Source: Melastoma dodecandrum (lineage: Eukaryota; Streptophyta; Magnoliopsida; Myrtales; Melastomataceae). Taken from it: DNA of 64,000 nucleotides. Where the stretch lies: positions 1 to 64,000 of the forward strand of contig JARUPY010000456.1 in NCBI GenBank assembly GCA_029817715.1. Reading direction: 5' to 3'. Under the pieces are notes generated by a model. The model saw nothing but the letters and a program-made list of their open reading frames with translations, did not search any database and was not told the origin of the DNA. Position 1 is the first letter of the stretch; the number at the start of each line of letters is the position of its first letter. A program made the translations under genes and the position numbers. Below are positions 1 through 12,719 of this stretch, piece after piece.

Positions 1-1560
1 GGAAAAGAATGTCGTTTCCATTTCCCTCCATTTTGGAAAATGAATACTGCTTTAATATTTTGAATCTGCTTAATTATTTTCTCTTTTTCTCCCCACATGT
101 ACCTCCTAGTTGTGCAAGTGTTCTTTTCCTAGATATGTCAATTAGTCCCTTGTCTTTTGAATCATGGCATTTGTGTTTCCATTTGCCGAATTAATAATCG
201 GGGTGTGGCTTATTGCTGATGTACTTCAGAAATTATCTTTAGGAAACCAAACAGAAACAGTGGAACAGCTCTGATGAATGATTTCTCACCAGGCATTGTT
301 GTTTGAAGGCAAGAATAGAAACATGTTCCTATTGCCGTGCAGATATCTTAGTCAACCAGGTACACATGCTTATTAAGGTATGCCTCTCTCGAAAATTTTA
401 ACAGAAGTGGGAAAATTCTGCCAAAATCTGATTATTTGAGGAGAGCCGTAGGTTGTTGAAAAATGAATCCCTCCTAGTCAGAAAATTTTCTTGAATACCC
501 CAAACCTCTTACATAATTTTGGCAATGATTATGTTGTTTTCCTAGAATATTTACTTTTTCGGAGCAGATACTCAATATATAATTAAGTTTTTTCGATATC
601 ATTCTAGCTTGATATTGCACTGCAAAGATGTCATTTACCTGGGATTGTTAGATCAATTGTTGACTAATTCTGATGCAGATGAACATGCAATGAAAACACG
701 AACTGTTCCTCGAAATGGCGCAGGGTTATTAGCCGCTTACCTTTGACAATCTTAGAAAGGTCTACTAGAGATTCACGCAATACGATAACGTGGGGCAATG
801 TTTTGGTTTGTGGAGGTATGAGATAGCTTCCTTGGACAAGATATGTAATCTAACTTCACGCCACTAATAAGTGTCCACTTCCTCTCTTCTGTGTTGAGTG
901 CAAGGTCGACAAAATGGCCTTCCAACAGAGATGGACATCTTCTGGTCCCTGATTGCAACTCCTATCAAGGCCATTAGTGAAGGGGCCATCCAATGGTGCA
1001 AGGGTTTGATGCCTGTACACTCGCAAGTCATCCCAGCAGCAGGTCAACATTCTGCTCGATTTTATTTTCCTGCAAGATGAGATGCTTTGTAAATAACTTA
1101 CGTATCAATAAGATAACGGAGTCCAGAATTGGCTTTGTGTTGCTTCTGAGCCGTGGGTATCTATTGATGGCGAAGAACGTTAAGTAAATAATGCCCCAGG
1201 TAATTTTTGTACAAAGGAACATTCCTCAGAGTCCCTCAGACTCAGACAATCATTGGCAGATATTGCTTTGCTTAATAATATTAGAGTACGGTTTGTAACT
1301 TTTAAACTGTATCCGGGTATGTTTTCGACAAAACTCTCTTTCGATTGCATCAGCAAAGAAAGGAAATCGCAAGAAGCACTTGTGATCGATGTTACTGAGA
1401 ACTGTGCTGGTGTTTATTACAAGAAATGGTAAGAAATTTTGCTGGTAAATGGAACATGCAGTATTTTATGAGACTAATACCATACCTTTGAAACTTAAAG
1501 GAGGAACCGGATCAGAGGTGTTTTTTTCTATCCCAGCCTCCTTTCCGAATAGATCGGCCA
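1..1560. other. No supported gene; unassigned sequence
   Basis: All frames are short (about 60 codons) and none resembles a family I recognise. The stretch could hold non-coding exons or the decayed edge of a gene left of the window, but nothing here lets me choose. Confidence 0.4.
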
Positions 1561-2039
1561 CTATATACCTTCCACGGACAACAAATGACCTGCCCCAGTC
1601 ACAGTAAGAAGCAGTGGATGGCGTGGAACAAGTTCTAGAAGATACGTGAAGAAGGATTGGCTTGTGCCAGCTGTGGGGTGAATGGATCCGGAGATTGTCG
1701 AAGTTGGGAGGTGGAATGCAGTTGGAAGACAGAGGCTTGGAGGGAAGACTGTTTTAAAAGTAGTTGGTGGGGGTTGGGGTCCCGGTTCGATTTAAGTGTT
1801 AGTGGACCGGTCCAGTTTCAAGTCCGGTTTAAATAGTTAGTTAGAAATGGGCTGAGGTAAGCCGGAGGGGGAAGTCAAGTTAGATATTTCCCTGTTGTGT
1901 TGGTGGTGTGTAGTGTGTTTGTGGTGTGCTGCCGAAGGCGGAGTTTGTCATCCCTTGGCCTTTTTTCGAGGTTGAATGAGTTGGTGAGATTGGTGGTGCG
2001 TAGATGAAATTGGTGTTCATTGTTTTGGTGTGGAAACAG

Positions 2040-5000
2040 CATTTGTGTTGGTTTGTTAATAGAATATCTAACTTGAAATTGTTAATTCTGAAAGACTTAC
2101 ACGACGATCAAGGGTTATCAGAGGATCGTCTTGGAGTATGCGATTGAGATTAGGTGAAGGATCGGCAAATGTTGAGAGGAGTAAGTTGCTGTTAAACCTT
2201 GATGTTATTTTTTGTTTCATTGATTGTGCACTACTTTTGTTGAAGTGTAAATCATGGTAGGAAACTCGGTTTGATGAGTTGCGTTCGGGGATCAGGAAAC
2301 TACAGGAGAGTATGGTGGAGCAAAGGTTGGTTGCGAAGGTAGGGTGCTTTACCACTCAAAATTAAGGGAGGTTTTCAAAGTGGCAAACTTAGGTCACTTT
2401 ACAATTAGCAAATAGATGAGAAATGGGGAATGCTGCTTTCCCTTTCTTCCCAAAACTGCCAGGCGGTTAGAGGTGAAAAGGAATTGAAAGAAGTACACGA
2501 GGTTGAGGGGGAGAGGATGGAGTCCCTAAGTGGGAAGCTGAGGGGAACAAGTGGAGTTAGGGGTACAAGTTCATTTTATTATGCCCAAAGTTTGATTTTA
2601 CGGCAGTTTTAAATGGAATTGATTTGGGAGAATTGGTTTTAATAAATATATCAGAGATATTTTGAGTTTAGAGCATGTTCCTAGAAGATAAAAATGGTGA
2701 AGTTGGTCCTCGTTTGTACCTTTATATGGATCTACTTTGTAATGGCTTACTACTCTTTGATAAAGAACAAGGAGGAGAGATGGAATTCTGGAGTGGGAAG
2801 AGTATGCTGTCGCTTGTGAATAACATATTATGGTAGAGAAGTGTAGTTTGAAAGACGCCGATGGGTAATAAGAAGAAATTGAAGTAGGAATAGGTTGAAA
2901 TTGACAATTAGTATGCTTATATGGAAGAGATTTTGTATATGTGTCCTACGAAAGGTTTTTGAGAAGATAGATTTGCCTGATGTTCCTTTCAAGTGAGTTT
3001 AATCATAAATGGACTAAAAGATGAGTAATCTCTTAAAGGGGGGCCTTTAAGAGAAAAAAGGAATTTTGAGATATATCTGATTAAAGCTCGGAAAGTACAC
3101 AGCAACTCTTGTTGATTTGGGGAGTGTAGATCTGGCTTGTTGGAGACTATTGCAACCAGTTAGAGTGATTGTAGCAGATGGGAGGAGTGTTGTTTGTAGA
3201 AATATGCTAAAACAAGTTATGGCTGTCGTGACTATTGCAACCAGTTATAGTAACTATAAATAGCTGATGAGGAAGGAGTGAATGTTTGGTATAAATAATG
3301 CTAAAACAGTTTGGTATGGAGTTGTATGCAAAGGAGAATAAAGTTATTGTTACGGCGCTGATTTTAATCTTTATCAACACGCTGGGTGGAATGTGAAAAT
3401 CGTGTGGATGGATGTTAATGGTTGGCTCATCAGGCTCGGTGACATTGTAGTGGAATTTTCCAATGTCAACTATGAAGTTTCAACTGAGAAGGAAAGGAGA
3501 TGGTATTGAGGGGTAGATAAAACCAACCCTGAAGATTGTATGTTACAGCTGGTCTTAATAGTGTAAACAGCTGGATAAGATTTGTCGTTCCTCTACTGTG
3601 GTTGGTTGGGTTGAAAGTATTATGGAGGCAACAAATGCCTCACTATTGTCATTGTCCCTCAGTCATCTGCTATAGTATCAAGTACAACATGAAGATTTGA
3701 AGAGGTATTGACTGCTTTATGCAGGTATCTTTGCTTGAGCTCGACAGGCTTACATCCTATTTAGAAGGTTATGATCAATGGCAATTGTACTCAAAGAATG
3801 GTGTTTCCATGGTATAAGTTTTGCGGCCTTTATAAGCACGTCTTTTTAATGTAGAAGGATGGAAATTGAGAAAATGGTTCAAGCAAACAGGAAGACAGGT
3901 AGTGATACAGTAGAGTAAGGAGTGGCTTTCTCAACTCCAGTAGTCATGGTTAAGAAGAAATATGGGACTTGGAGAATGGTGTGTGGATTATTAAGGAGCT
4001 TAACAAGCACAACCAGGTGAAGGACAAATACCCCATCCCTGCTATTGAGAGAGTTTGTTGGAACGAATTATTTTGATCTATCTTTTTCTAGGATTTGATC
4101 TCCGGGCAGGCAATTCATCATATTCGCATAGAAACCTGAGTGATGTGCATAAAACCCGCCTTTAGAACATCTGATGAAGGGATTCCACTAATGAGTTTTG
4201 CTTCTGGTAATCAGCCCTTTGGATTTGAAAATGCACACCTCAACATCCTATAAGCTTGATTGAATTCAGATAAATTGTAGACACTAATCTGAGGAAGTGA
4301 CAATCATAGTTTTATTTCTTAAGTGATATACTCATATATAGAAGATCTTTTAGTTGAACATGTGACGCACCTTTAGTTTTGTTCTGTCTATTTTGAGGAA
4401 GTATGTCTTGGTTTGCAAAGAAGTCTAAGTGTGTATTTGGCATGTATACAGGGTTGAGGCATTTGGGTCACTTAATCGAGTAAAAGAGGGAGTTTGCTAC
4501 GGATCCATCTAATGTTCGAAGCTGTGAGGGGAATGGCACAGTACACCCATTTCTTCTGAAAACAGTTAAAGGGGTTTTTACTCAAGTAGAGAATCGCTGT
4601 TTGGGAAGTGGCATCTACTATCTCATAGGAAGACACTTTGTTATTACAGTACTGAATCATAAAAATTTAAAGTTCTTTGTATGGGAGCAGAGATGGCATA
4701 CAGAGGAGCCAGTTTTTAGGTAGTTAACCAAACTTCATGTTGCTAATCTACAATGAGATTACGATAGCAAGAAGTGTAAAGAGAATATCCGTGCTGGGGT
4801 CAGAGTTTTTCGCTCAGGTACCCAAGGGGCAGAGGTTTTTCGCTTTAAGGGTGCAAGATTAATCTCCTACTCTAATTGGATTATATTTAAAGCTACTTGG
4901 GTCATTGATGATAAATATAAGTCCACAATAATTGCAGAATTGAAAAAAATGGATTGGACCTATACATAGACATCAATGGCAGCAGGAATTGTTTGAAAAG

Positions 5001-6290
5001 GGGGTCTAGATTGGTTGTGGGGTCAGTTCCTTGAAGTGGAGGATGAAAATTATAACCATTTTTTATTATGGTCCTGAGGGAGGTCATTTCTGGGATTTTT
5101 AGCTACCCATAAGAGAATTGGAAGGTTCTTCTTCTGGAAGAGAGCACAGAGATATGTAATGAAATTTTGTGAGAGCATGGTGCTAACTGTTTTACAAAAA
5201 TTACATGCTAGGCATGAGAATGTTGGGCCTCTCCTGGTTTGTTAACAACCATAACCTGTTCCTAATGGACTATGGCAGAACATAACTATGGACTTTATTG
5301 AAGGATTAAATCAAAATCACAAGGTAGAGAAGCCATATTGGTGGTAGTTTGATCGTTAAGCCATTTCCTTTGCTTTTGCCACATCCTTATTCTGCCAAGA
5401 CAGTAGCAACAATTCCGACTCTATCATGGACAAATTTTTTAAACTACATGGGTTGAAGAGTGGTAGGGATCTCATCTATTCTGAGCAAAGTTATTGGCGA
5501 GGAGCTTTTTTCACTTTTGCATAAGAGGAGTATCGGTTACATACACCTTTTCAACTGCTTCACCATCCCACAAACGGATGGTCAAACTGAAGTTGTTAAT
5601 CCAAGGTGTTTGGAGACATATCTGAAGGTGTATGGTTTGAGATTGATTTGGTAGGTCGTGGTCCAATGGCTTCCTTTTGTTAAGTTGGTGGTACAATAGT
5701 GTACCTATACAATTAACCTATTCATATGACTCCCTTTGAAGCCCTTTATGGATATCCACATCCCATTCAATATACCAATTTTCCCTCATCGAACATGTTA
5801 TCTCCAGCTGTAGATCATGGTGGTTTACAGGTTAGGGAAGGTCTCAGTTTTTACCAGCTGTTAGGGTTTCATTTTGATAGAGCGAAGGCATCGACTGCAA
5901 ACAATTAGCCAACCAGCACTAGAACTGAAAGGGTGTTACTCAAATTGGAGAATTGGTTGTATGTTAAGCTAAGCCCTTATAGACAGCAAAGTGTGGTGAG
6001 GATCAGGAGTAATAATTTGTCAACCACTCTCTCTGTTTTATGGCCAATCACAAGATAATTGACAAAGGTTTGGGAAGGTGGCTTATAGACTAGGACTTTT
6101 GCCTGTTGGTGGGTTGTTTGTCCACCCCTACATTTCATGTCTCTTAAGCTCATGGAGTGTGTGTTCAATGATGATTCTCTCTCCGTGGTCTCTGCTGTAT
6201 TGTCCAACTATCTGTGAGCTCTTGGTAACGCCAACCAGTGGAGAGATGAACTACAATAACACTCTCGCTTCTGTTAATGTGGGATGAGCG
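2040..6290 (+). mobile_element. Decayed Ty3/gypsy retrotransposon, chromovirus-like
   Basis: Broken-frame fragments follow in the order gag, reverse transcriptase, RNase H, integrase, which defines Ty3/gypsy elements. Gag-like text lies near 2580-2900. RT fragments lie at about 3915-4290, with the 'PVVMVKKK' and 'KYPIPAIE' type motifs and the downstream 'DVHKT' and 'DEG' pieces. RNase H lies at about 4445-4780 ('HLGHL', 'NHKNLKF'). Integrase lies at about 5060-5910 ('QTDGQTEVVN', 'TPFEALYGYP'). The post-integrase piece at 5935-6240 has the 'PYRQQSVVR' block that precedes a chromodomain in this group. Stops and frameshifts occur in every domain, so the copy is dead. I could not find a convincing LTR pair, so the edges are approximate. 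Confidence 0.75.
3145..3315 (+). repeat. Two-copy imperfect direct repeat, about 85-95 bp period
   Basis: The 18-base block GACTATTGCAACCAGTTA occurs at 3145 and again at 3230. A second shared block, ATGCTAAAACA, occurs near 3203 and 3298. The duplication lies inside the decayed gypsy element and probably arose there. Confidence 0.5.
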
Positions 6291-7300
6291 GGGGCTGTGT
6301 GTCAAGGGAGCAGCATGTGTCGAAGGCGAAAGATTCATTGTCGTCCTTTGCGCTCCCCCACACTAACCCAATGGGGGGGTGGTAACAGTCCCCTTAAAAC
6401 GATGACAATAGCTCCCATCACCCTTTAGAAAGACAATAGAACTAAGAAACACGTCAGCTTGAAGGAATCAACCTATTGTGATTCTAGTGTGGCTGTCGAT
6501 GTGCGAGAATTGAATCCGCAATACCTTCCCTAAAACAATTGTTCCGTTGTCAAAATGAAGGTGCCTCCATTACAGCCAAAGCCGTGCACCATGCTCAGTG
6601 TGGCTGAATGCTGTCACAAAAAACTAACTAACTGCCCCTCTGTCTGTAATACCTCAATTATACTTATGTTATTAACCGCGTTAAGAGATTAGGACAATCC
6701 AATCTCCGACCATATACTACAAAAGGAGACCTTTGAAAACTATGCCTACAATTAAAAAAAAAAGATGCCGCAAATCCACTTGGAAATTAGAGGCCGGATC
6801 AATCACAAAGGTCCGCAGCGTCCAGATCATCAATGGCTTATCCCGAAGAGGCCAACCAGACACTGCAGCAATTCTCACCAGATGCGATTCAATCGACAGA
6901 CAACTTGCACGTACTAGCCTCAGCAGCAAAATCACTTTTCCAATGGCAGCTTGCTACTAAAGCCAGTGGTCAAGACCCTGCTTCGTCTACTGTTAACATG
7001 CAGGCAGCAGTAGCCTTACAGGCAGTAACAGCAGCCACAAAGCCTGATGATATCACACACATTAAAACAGACTCACCTCCAACCCAACCAAAGAAAAAGC
7101 CATACAAAAACCCAAGAGGAAGACTAAACAATTACAACAAAAAATGAAAGCCTGACGCCAAGGTGAAAGGCCAAGTCAAATCCCAACCCAAAAGCAAATG
7201 GCTGATCAAGCCAAACCCATCAACAATTTGTCCAGCCCACAAAACAAGCCCACAATACAAAACAAAACTTACCTTTGCCTCCGACTGCCACCTTCACTCC
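6291..7300 (+). other. Unassigned; one 104-codon ORF of unknown origin (6833-7147)
   Basis: The ORF at 6833-7147 is Gln/Ala-rich with a Lys/Pro-rich end (positions 7080-7145). It has no recognisable domain. Composition and setting, between two retroelement-derived blocks, suggest a gag fragment, but this is inference. The base run GGGGGGGTGG near 6372 and an A-run near 6755 are the only other visible features. Confidence 0.2.
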
Positions 7301-9790
7301 CCCTCTCTCGACGGTTAAGAGAGCAATAAAAAGGAGGCCAATAAAAGGAAAGCAGACAGACAAATAGAAAGTGGGGAGAACAGTTACAAAAAACCGACCA
7401 AATTCTCGGGGGGGTTAAATTTGGCTTTTGACAGGGAGAGGAGGGGATGGCGTCTTCTCCCTTCCTTCTTCACTCCTTTAAAAGAGTCCAAAAAAACCTC
7501 CACAGGGGCTAAGGAGATCGTCTGAACCCACCTGCAATCTCCTCACCGAGGTTAGAAGAGGAAGGCACCATGGGAAACCCCCTCGATGGCCAAACCAAGC
7601 AAGCAGACCACAGTAGCAGAAGGGACAACTCCATACCTAAAGCAGCAATGGTCCTTCAGCTCATCGCTCCACTAGGAACGCAGTCAGACTGCTTCTCCAG
7701 TGACCGGCTTCACCACCCAGCGAATCCCCGCGGCGATACTTCACAACAATCCTGACGTTCGCAGCAGCATCAAACATGCAGTCCCCGACATCCATTGCAG
7801 CAGCGAAGCAACTCTCCAAGGCAGCCAGCTCACACTTCCCTTCTCCGGCGAACCTTCCGTCCCCGGTCGACCTTCAGAACCAACCGCCGCCACCACCCAG
7901 CCGCAGCGGCGTCATCACTCTCCTCCCGGCGTTCCACGGACAGACAGAGAGCTCGATACTTTCCCAGCCAATCACCCACCTCCCCCGGCGCCCTCCAGCG
8001 ACGGCGAACGTACGCCATTCCCAAAGCTGCATCGATGATGGGCGACACCTACAGAATCACGACGACCAGCCTTGGCCGTGACCGCGATAATGGCAGCTCC
8101 AACCCCAAGGCGACTCCTCTGTCCCAGTTACCTCCCGGCGCTCCTCCCAAGACGCCATCCTGAAGTCCAACAACACCCACAGCGGCGAGCTTCCCATCGG
8201 CTGTCTTCATGACAGTCGGCGGATCCCCTCATGGTGGCAATGATCACCTCTTCCCCGACGTCCCAGGCCTAGCGGTGGGTGAAGCAAACCCCCTATCCGA
8301 CGTCCCCCCCGTAGCAGCAATACCCATATTTCAGCCCCGGCGTTTCTAGCCCACGGTGACAAGCCTCCACTTCCCCCGGCGCTTCCCCGACCTTCGCGGC
8401 GGCGGGTCTACCTCCCCCCTCCGGGCGTCTCTAGCCTCATGGTGGCAAGATCTTCTCTCCCCGGCGTCCCCCGGATCCCAGCTCAGCGACCACGATAAAC
8501 CCGTGGCGAGACCTTGGATTCCTCAACGGACGAGTCTTCCTCCCCAGTGACGTCTTAGTGGCCTCGGGGTCTTCTTTTCCAGTAATCCCTCGGTGACCTG
8601 GATCCCCTTTGTTTCCTTCGATCAACAACAGCTTCGGGTGGCTTGATACCCAGACGCAGTTCCCCACCTTTGATTTCGTCTTCGATCAGCCTACAAAGAC
8701 GGTAAAAAACACCTTTCTCTTTTATTATTTATTTTTTTTTTTAATTTTTGAATGTCTATCGATCAACCTACACCAAAGGTAAAAACTTCCGTCTTCTTTT
8801 TTTAATTTGAAATGGCCATTCACGGCTTCTTGCATCATTATTATTATTATTATTTTTTAATAATAAATGGCAATCGTTCATGTTCGAGTTCACATTTCTT
8901 TAGCAATTGGATTTCTTAATACGAATATGTTCCTTTTTAAACTCTTTGCTATAGTCAAAATTTTAGAAAATTTTTTTATGAAATTCGAATGACTTTAGCC
9001 CACTTGAATTCATTTACGTTTTCTTAGATCATGTTCGGTTATGATAAACATTGCTAATGTCCATCTCTCTTTGTTTTGCATGTAAAACACGGTGGACTTC
9101 TCGGATATCATCGACGATCTACATCAAATACACATCTCCGATCACGGTAAGACAAGCCTTACCTTTCTTTTAATTTAATCGAACTTCATTTGAATTTGAC
9201 GATACTAACCACGTTTACATTTTTTTTGACATGTACATCGAGCGCTTAATTTCGAAAGTTTCAAACCCCGGATTCTCGAAGATTAACTCAAAGGCGCGTG
9301 TATCAAAACCGCGTGGATCCACCTCGGCCTAAAAACAACCGCGATGCCAAGATAATAAGCGGCCCCAACCGTCATCTCAGGTACATGAGGGAGGTGCGGG
9401 CCTCCCGATTTTTTATTATTTCCACATGTAACGAGTCATGGGCCCAAGTGCATAGGCCCACGATCACCGCCATTCCCCGCTCCTTTTGATCTAAATAATT
9501 GTCTGGGCCTGTCCGCATGCCTTAGGCCCGTAGGTTTATCGTCGCATGTGATTGTTAAACAAATACACATGAGTTTCGGGTCCAACGCCTGAATCGGGTC
9601 CAACGCCCGTTAAACCAAAAGCAAACATTTTGGAGCAAACGCCACCTTTTTCGCATGTTTAAATGTAAGATTTAGTAACTAGGAATCCCCGAATCTACTC
9701 TGGTTTTTTCCGACTTAAACCAATCTTTTAAATAAGTCGGTGGCGACTCCGTAATAGTTTACCTAGGTTTAAACAACAACACATTTTGTT
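7300..9790 (+). mobile_element. Probable LTR/leader block of an LTR retrotransposon
   Basis: The stretch is GC-rich (7500-8700), then T-rich (8700-9240). It ends with 'GGTGGCGACTCC' near 9741, a phrase common at the 3' end of plant Ty3/gypsy LTRs just before the primer-binding site. Several overlapping 60-120 codon ORFs at 7570-8550 are Pro/Ser/Arg-rich in every frame, as expected from composition rather than coding. No partner LTR is present, so this may be a solo or truncated copy. The adjacent sequence runs straight into the broken WAT1 gene, suggesting that the insertion removed the end of that gene. Confidence 0.35.
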
Positions 9791-10094
9791 ACGAAGTCAT
9801 TTTGGACGAGGGACTGACGACACAAGCCGCTCTTTTGGAATCTCCCGAAGCTTCCTCTTCGGGTCATGCGCTTCTTTTCGCTCGTCGCCTCTTAAGGAGC
9901 ATGGAGACGATCAGCGAAAAGTCTGGGCAGACTCGGACAGGAATCCAAGGAGGGACCACCCTGGTCTTTTCCGCAGCGTTCGATACTCGAGTTACGACGC
10001 CGACCGGAAGACTCTAGGGGAGCGGGCACGGATCCTCGGGTCGTCCGAACCGCCGCGCGCATGCTAGGCCGGAAGGCGCGCGTACACTGTCCTT

Positions 10095-11081
10095 CATCAC
10101 GACCCCTTTGGATGTAATAAGCAACACCCAGGCAGACGATCCCTGCAAGAATCACATAAGTCAGTTCGTTGTTCATATGACCTCTCATTCTGCGATTTCG
10201 AATCATTACGCTGTAAAGGGCTGCGAGCAGTCCGCTGTCCCAGTGGATGGCCCAAACAGATTCGTTGCCTCTTTCCATAACGAGGGCCAAGGAACTGTGG
10301 GAATTCGTCCAGCAGAATAACCCAATGGTGATCATGATCGCGCCCTTTATGGAACTGTGGGAATTCGTCCCGTTTGTCCCAATCTGTTGCTCGGTCCTCC
10401 CCTTCTGCCAAAACAACTCGATGGTTGGGCCTTTGATTAAGGTCATAATCATGGCCCCAGCAATAGTCGTCACTGTACCGAACACCTTGGCATGGCTGTG
10501 CATGGCTTTTAAACTTCACTTTCTCCAGCCTACGATAGTTTTTTGTTAGTCAAACAACATATTTCCATTATTTTTCACTCTAAAGTATGGGAGCGGTGTC
10601 ATAAGGGCGATGAAAGAAGTTACCTAAAGATGCAAGCAGGATATTACTCATAGCGGCCGCCAATGTCGCCGTTGTACTCTTCATCCCTAGAAAGCAGAGG
10701 TTCTGGCCGATCACAGGCCTGAACAAAAGGAGTTCGCCGTTAGAAACCCATTGTAAAGGAAGCGTAGATGCTTAACTCTAACAAGCTGAGCACCGTCAGC
10801 TTAATGAATATTGGAAGCGTCATTTTCGGCCGTGTATTCCTGCCACGAAGCTAAGCAGCATGCAGTCACAACCATTTCGGGGCAGTCTCGAAGGAGTCAG
10901 AGCCTCAGTCTTACCTGTCAAGGATGATCGCAAAGGGGGCGATTACCACAGTGGCCAAGACGTGATACTAGACAGTCAGGACAAAGCAGCTCGTCCCACG
11001 GTTGAGGGCTGTGAGGATGTCCATCCCGGAGACGGCAGCTTGTAGGAGGATGACCCCTACGAAGGGCTTGGCCTTCTCCAT
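10095..11081 (-). pseudogene. WAT1-type EamA transporter pseudogene
   Basis: Read on the minus strand, exon 1 (11081-10915) encodes an N-terminus like WAT1-related plant drug/metabolite exporters ('MEKAKPFVGVILLQAAVSGM', then 'HVLATVVIAPFAI'). Exon 2 (10839-10777) and exon 3 (10718-10624) carry 'RPKMTLPIFIKL' and 'PVIGQNLCFLGMKSTTATLA', with correct GT/AG borders. The last part (about 10530-10095) has 'KVFGTVTTIAGAMIMTLIKG', 'ALVMERGNESVWAI' and 'GVAYYIQ'. Family members are vacuolar or plasma-membrane carriers with ten membrane spans (WAT1 itself exports auxin from the vacuole). This copy is dead: a TAG falls in exon 1 (near 10955), there is an extra base near 10509, several membrane spans are missing around 10290-10370, and the C-terminus is lost at about 10095, where retroelement-like sequence begins. 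Confidence 0.8.
10291..10370. repeat. 20-bp perfect direct repeat inside the WAT1 pseudogene
   Basis: GGAACTGTGGGAATTCGTCC occurs at 10291-10310 and 10351-10370. It sits where the transporter lacks the segment between 'IKGAIMITIG' and 'LALVMERG'. The repeat is part of a small rearrangement that removed a membrane span. Confidence 0.85.
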
Positions 11082-11116
11082 GATGCTTCCGCAAGCAAAC
11101 ATTTCACTTGAAAGCA

Positions 11117-11141
11117 GTGGTGGTGGTGGTGGTGGTGGTGG
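11117..11141. repeat. (GGT)n microsatellite
   Basis: About eight GTG/GGT units lie just upstream of the minus-strand WAT1-like start. Confidence 0.9.
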
Positions 11142-11239
11142 ACGAGCCTCCCTGAATCGCGAATCTGCACGAAATCAGAACCTCTGCCCAATATCCTTAA
11201 AAATCAGCAACTTACCATTAGAGAATCCAGATCCGTAAG

Positions 11240-12185
11240 AATCAGAACTTACAGAATGGAGTAAACCGAAAACAGTAGGTTGAGGATTAGAATATGAGCT
11301 GCAACCAGGCTATTTTCAGTAGCCAAACAGGGCTGCTCACGACAAGAAGGAGTACAGCCGCCATTAATACCTCTAACTAATAATTTCAAGCTACTTCAGA
11401 CAATCTTCAATTAGGATTGTTTCAACTCTGGAAAAACAGAAGCATCGTTTTTAAGCGTAAGATAAGAAAACCATTGTCTATCAAATTATTAATGCACACT
11501 ATTAGCAAACCACTTCAAGTATAATTTCCAAGGTGCAATAACCTTAGCTTCAAATAAGCATGAGTTCTGGCATCTCATAGACAACCACATAAAAGTGAGG
11601 CTAATAAGTTCAAATGACCCCAAACTTTCACCTATATACTGATTGCAGAAATATGACCAAAGTTAAAAGAGACTTGGAAGAATTAGACGAATTTCTGGTC
11701 CTTATGGCTGACATAACATTCTCGTTATAACCAACAAAAGATATCTAGGCAACGGCATTCTGTCAGAGTTCGCAGGAGGCATTATTACTAATTATGTCAG
11801 TATATATAAAAGACCAAACATAAATCCACGCTACTTGATAATTTAAGGTTAATTCTGAAATTATTCCGCGAATAGAATAAGTAGTATCAAAATTCGTTAA
11901 ATAATTATTAAAATTAAAATTAGCAACTAAATTTCACGAAATAAGAGTTGTGGAACCCCGATTTTCAGAGAAACATACAATAGGGTGAAATATCGGAACT
12001 GGTAAATTCGTTTCGAAAACATATCGAAGTTGTCAACTTCCGATTTCGGGACATTACGAGCGCTATTTTGGAACAAACCCCCTCCCCTTTTCGCGAGAAT
12101 GATGTGCCAACTTCCATCTCTCGTGCGCTTCCTTTTAGCCACCTCTTCCGCTTCTTTTTTTTTTTTACCTCTTTCTTCCTTTTAG
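11240..12185. other. AT-rich spacer, no gene seen
   Basis: I find no ORF with family similarity and no clear repeat. It separates the WAT1 pseudogene from the RALF array. Confidence 0.5.
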
Positions 12186-12205
12186 TCACGACGAGAAGCC
12201 TCAAC
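12186..12205 (+). repeat. RALF 5' leader remnant (unit U0)
   Basis: The phrase TCACGACGAGAAGCCTCAA is the same leader that precedes the U1, U3 and U4 genes, but here no gene follows. After about 20 bases it runs into the 3' part of the hAT element at the shared bases AACATGT. This looks like a deletion that used short homology. Confidence 0.65.
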
Positions 12206-12353
12206 ATGTCCTTTATTAATTGTGTAAGTCATCGGGTTTTATCCGATGACACGATTAGTTAAACATGTCGTGTCCCATGTTTGAAGCTTTCGAACACAAA
12301 TCCGTAAAAGACATGACTCTTTCAAAACCCGTACAACACAAATTGCCACACCT
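12200..12353 (+). mobile_element. hAT element 3'-end remnant
   Basis: This is the same sequence as the right end of the larger hAT copy (about 15529-15673), including the terminal GCCAC-CCTA motif, but without the coding part. It marks the left edge of the duplicated block shared by U1 and U2. Confidence 0.75.
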
Positions 12354-12719
12354 AGCGACTTTCAATTCCGAGGCCTGCAGTTGAAATGGTGAATTTTCCC
12401 CATATAATTGAAGTCGCTAATTCAAATAACTACTTAGAAATAATAATTCAAAAATTTTAAAAATGATAGCCATACCTCACGTTTTTTTAGACTAACATTT
12501 ACATTCATCTTGTTACTTACGTTTTTGTCGATTAAGAAAGCTATGGGGTAGTCTAATAAAACAAATAAAATATCAAAAAAATATAATAATAATTTATTTA
12601 TTTATTTATAGTTATTATTTTAATTTTTTAATTAGATATTCCTTAATTTTGATTTTATATTTATGTTTTAAATTCTCATCTACAGTTATTTAAAATACCA
12701 TTTTTATACTTAAATAATT

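Noticed and set aside
7570..8667. Overlapping Pro/Ser/Arg-rich ORFs on both strands
   Set aside because: They are open in several frames at once because the sequence is GC-rich; no frame has family similarity.
9892..10503. 203-codon minus-strand ORF
   Set aside because: The first part is WAT1-like, but the later part is read through LTR-like sequence; it is a pseudogene fragment, not a gene.
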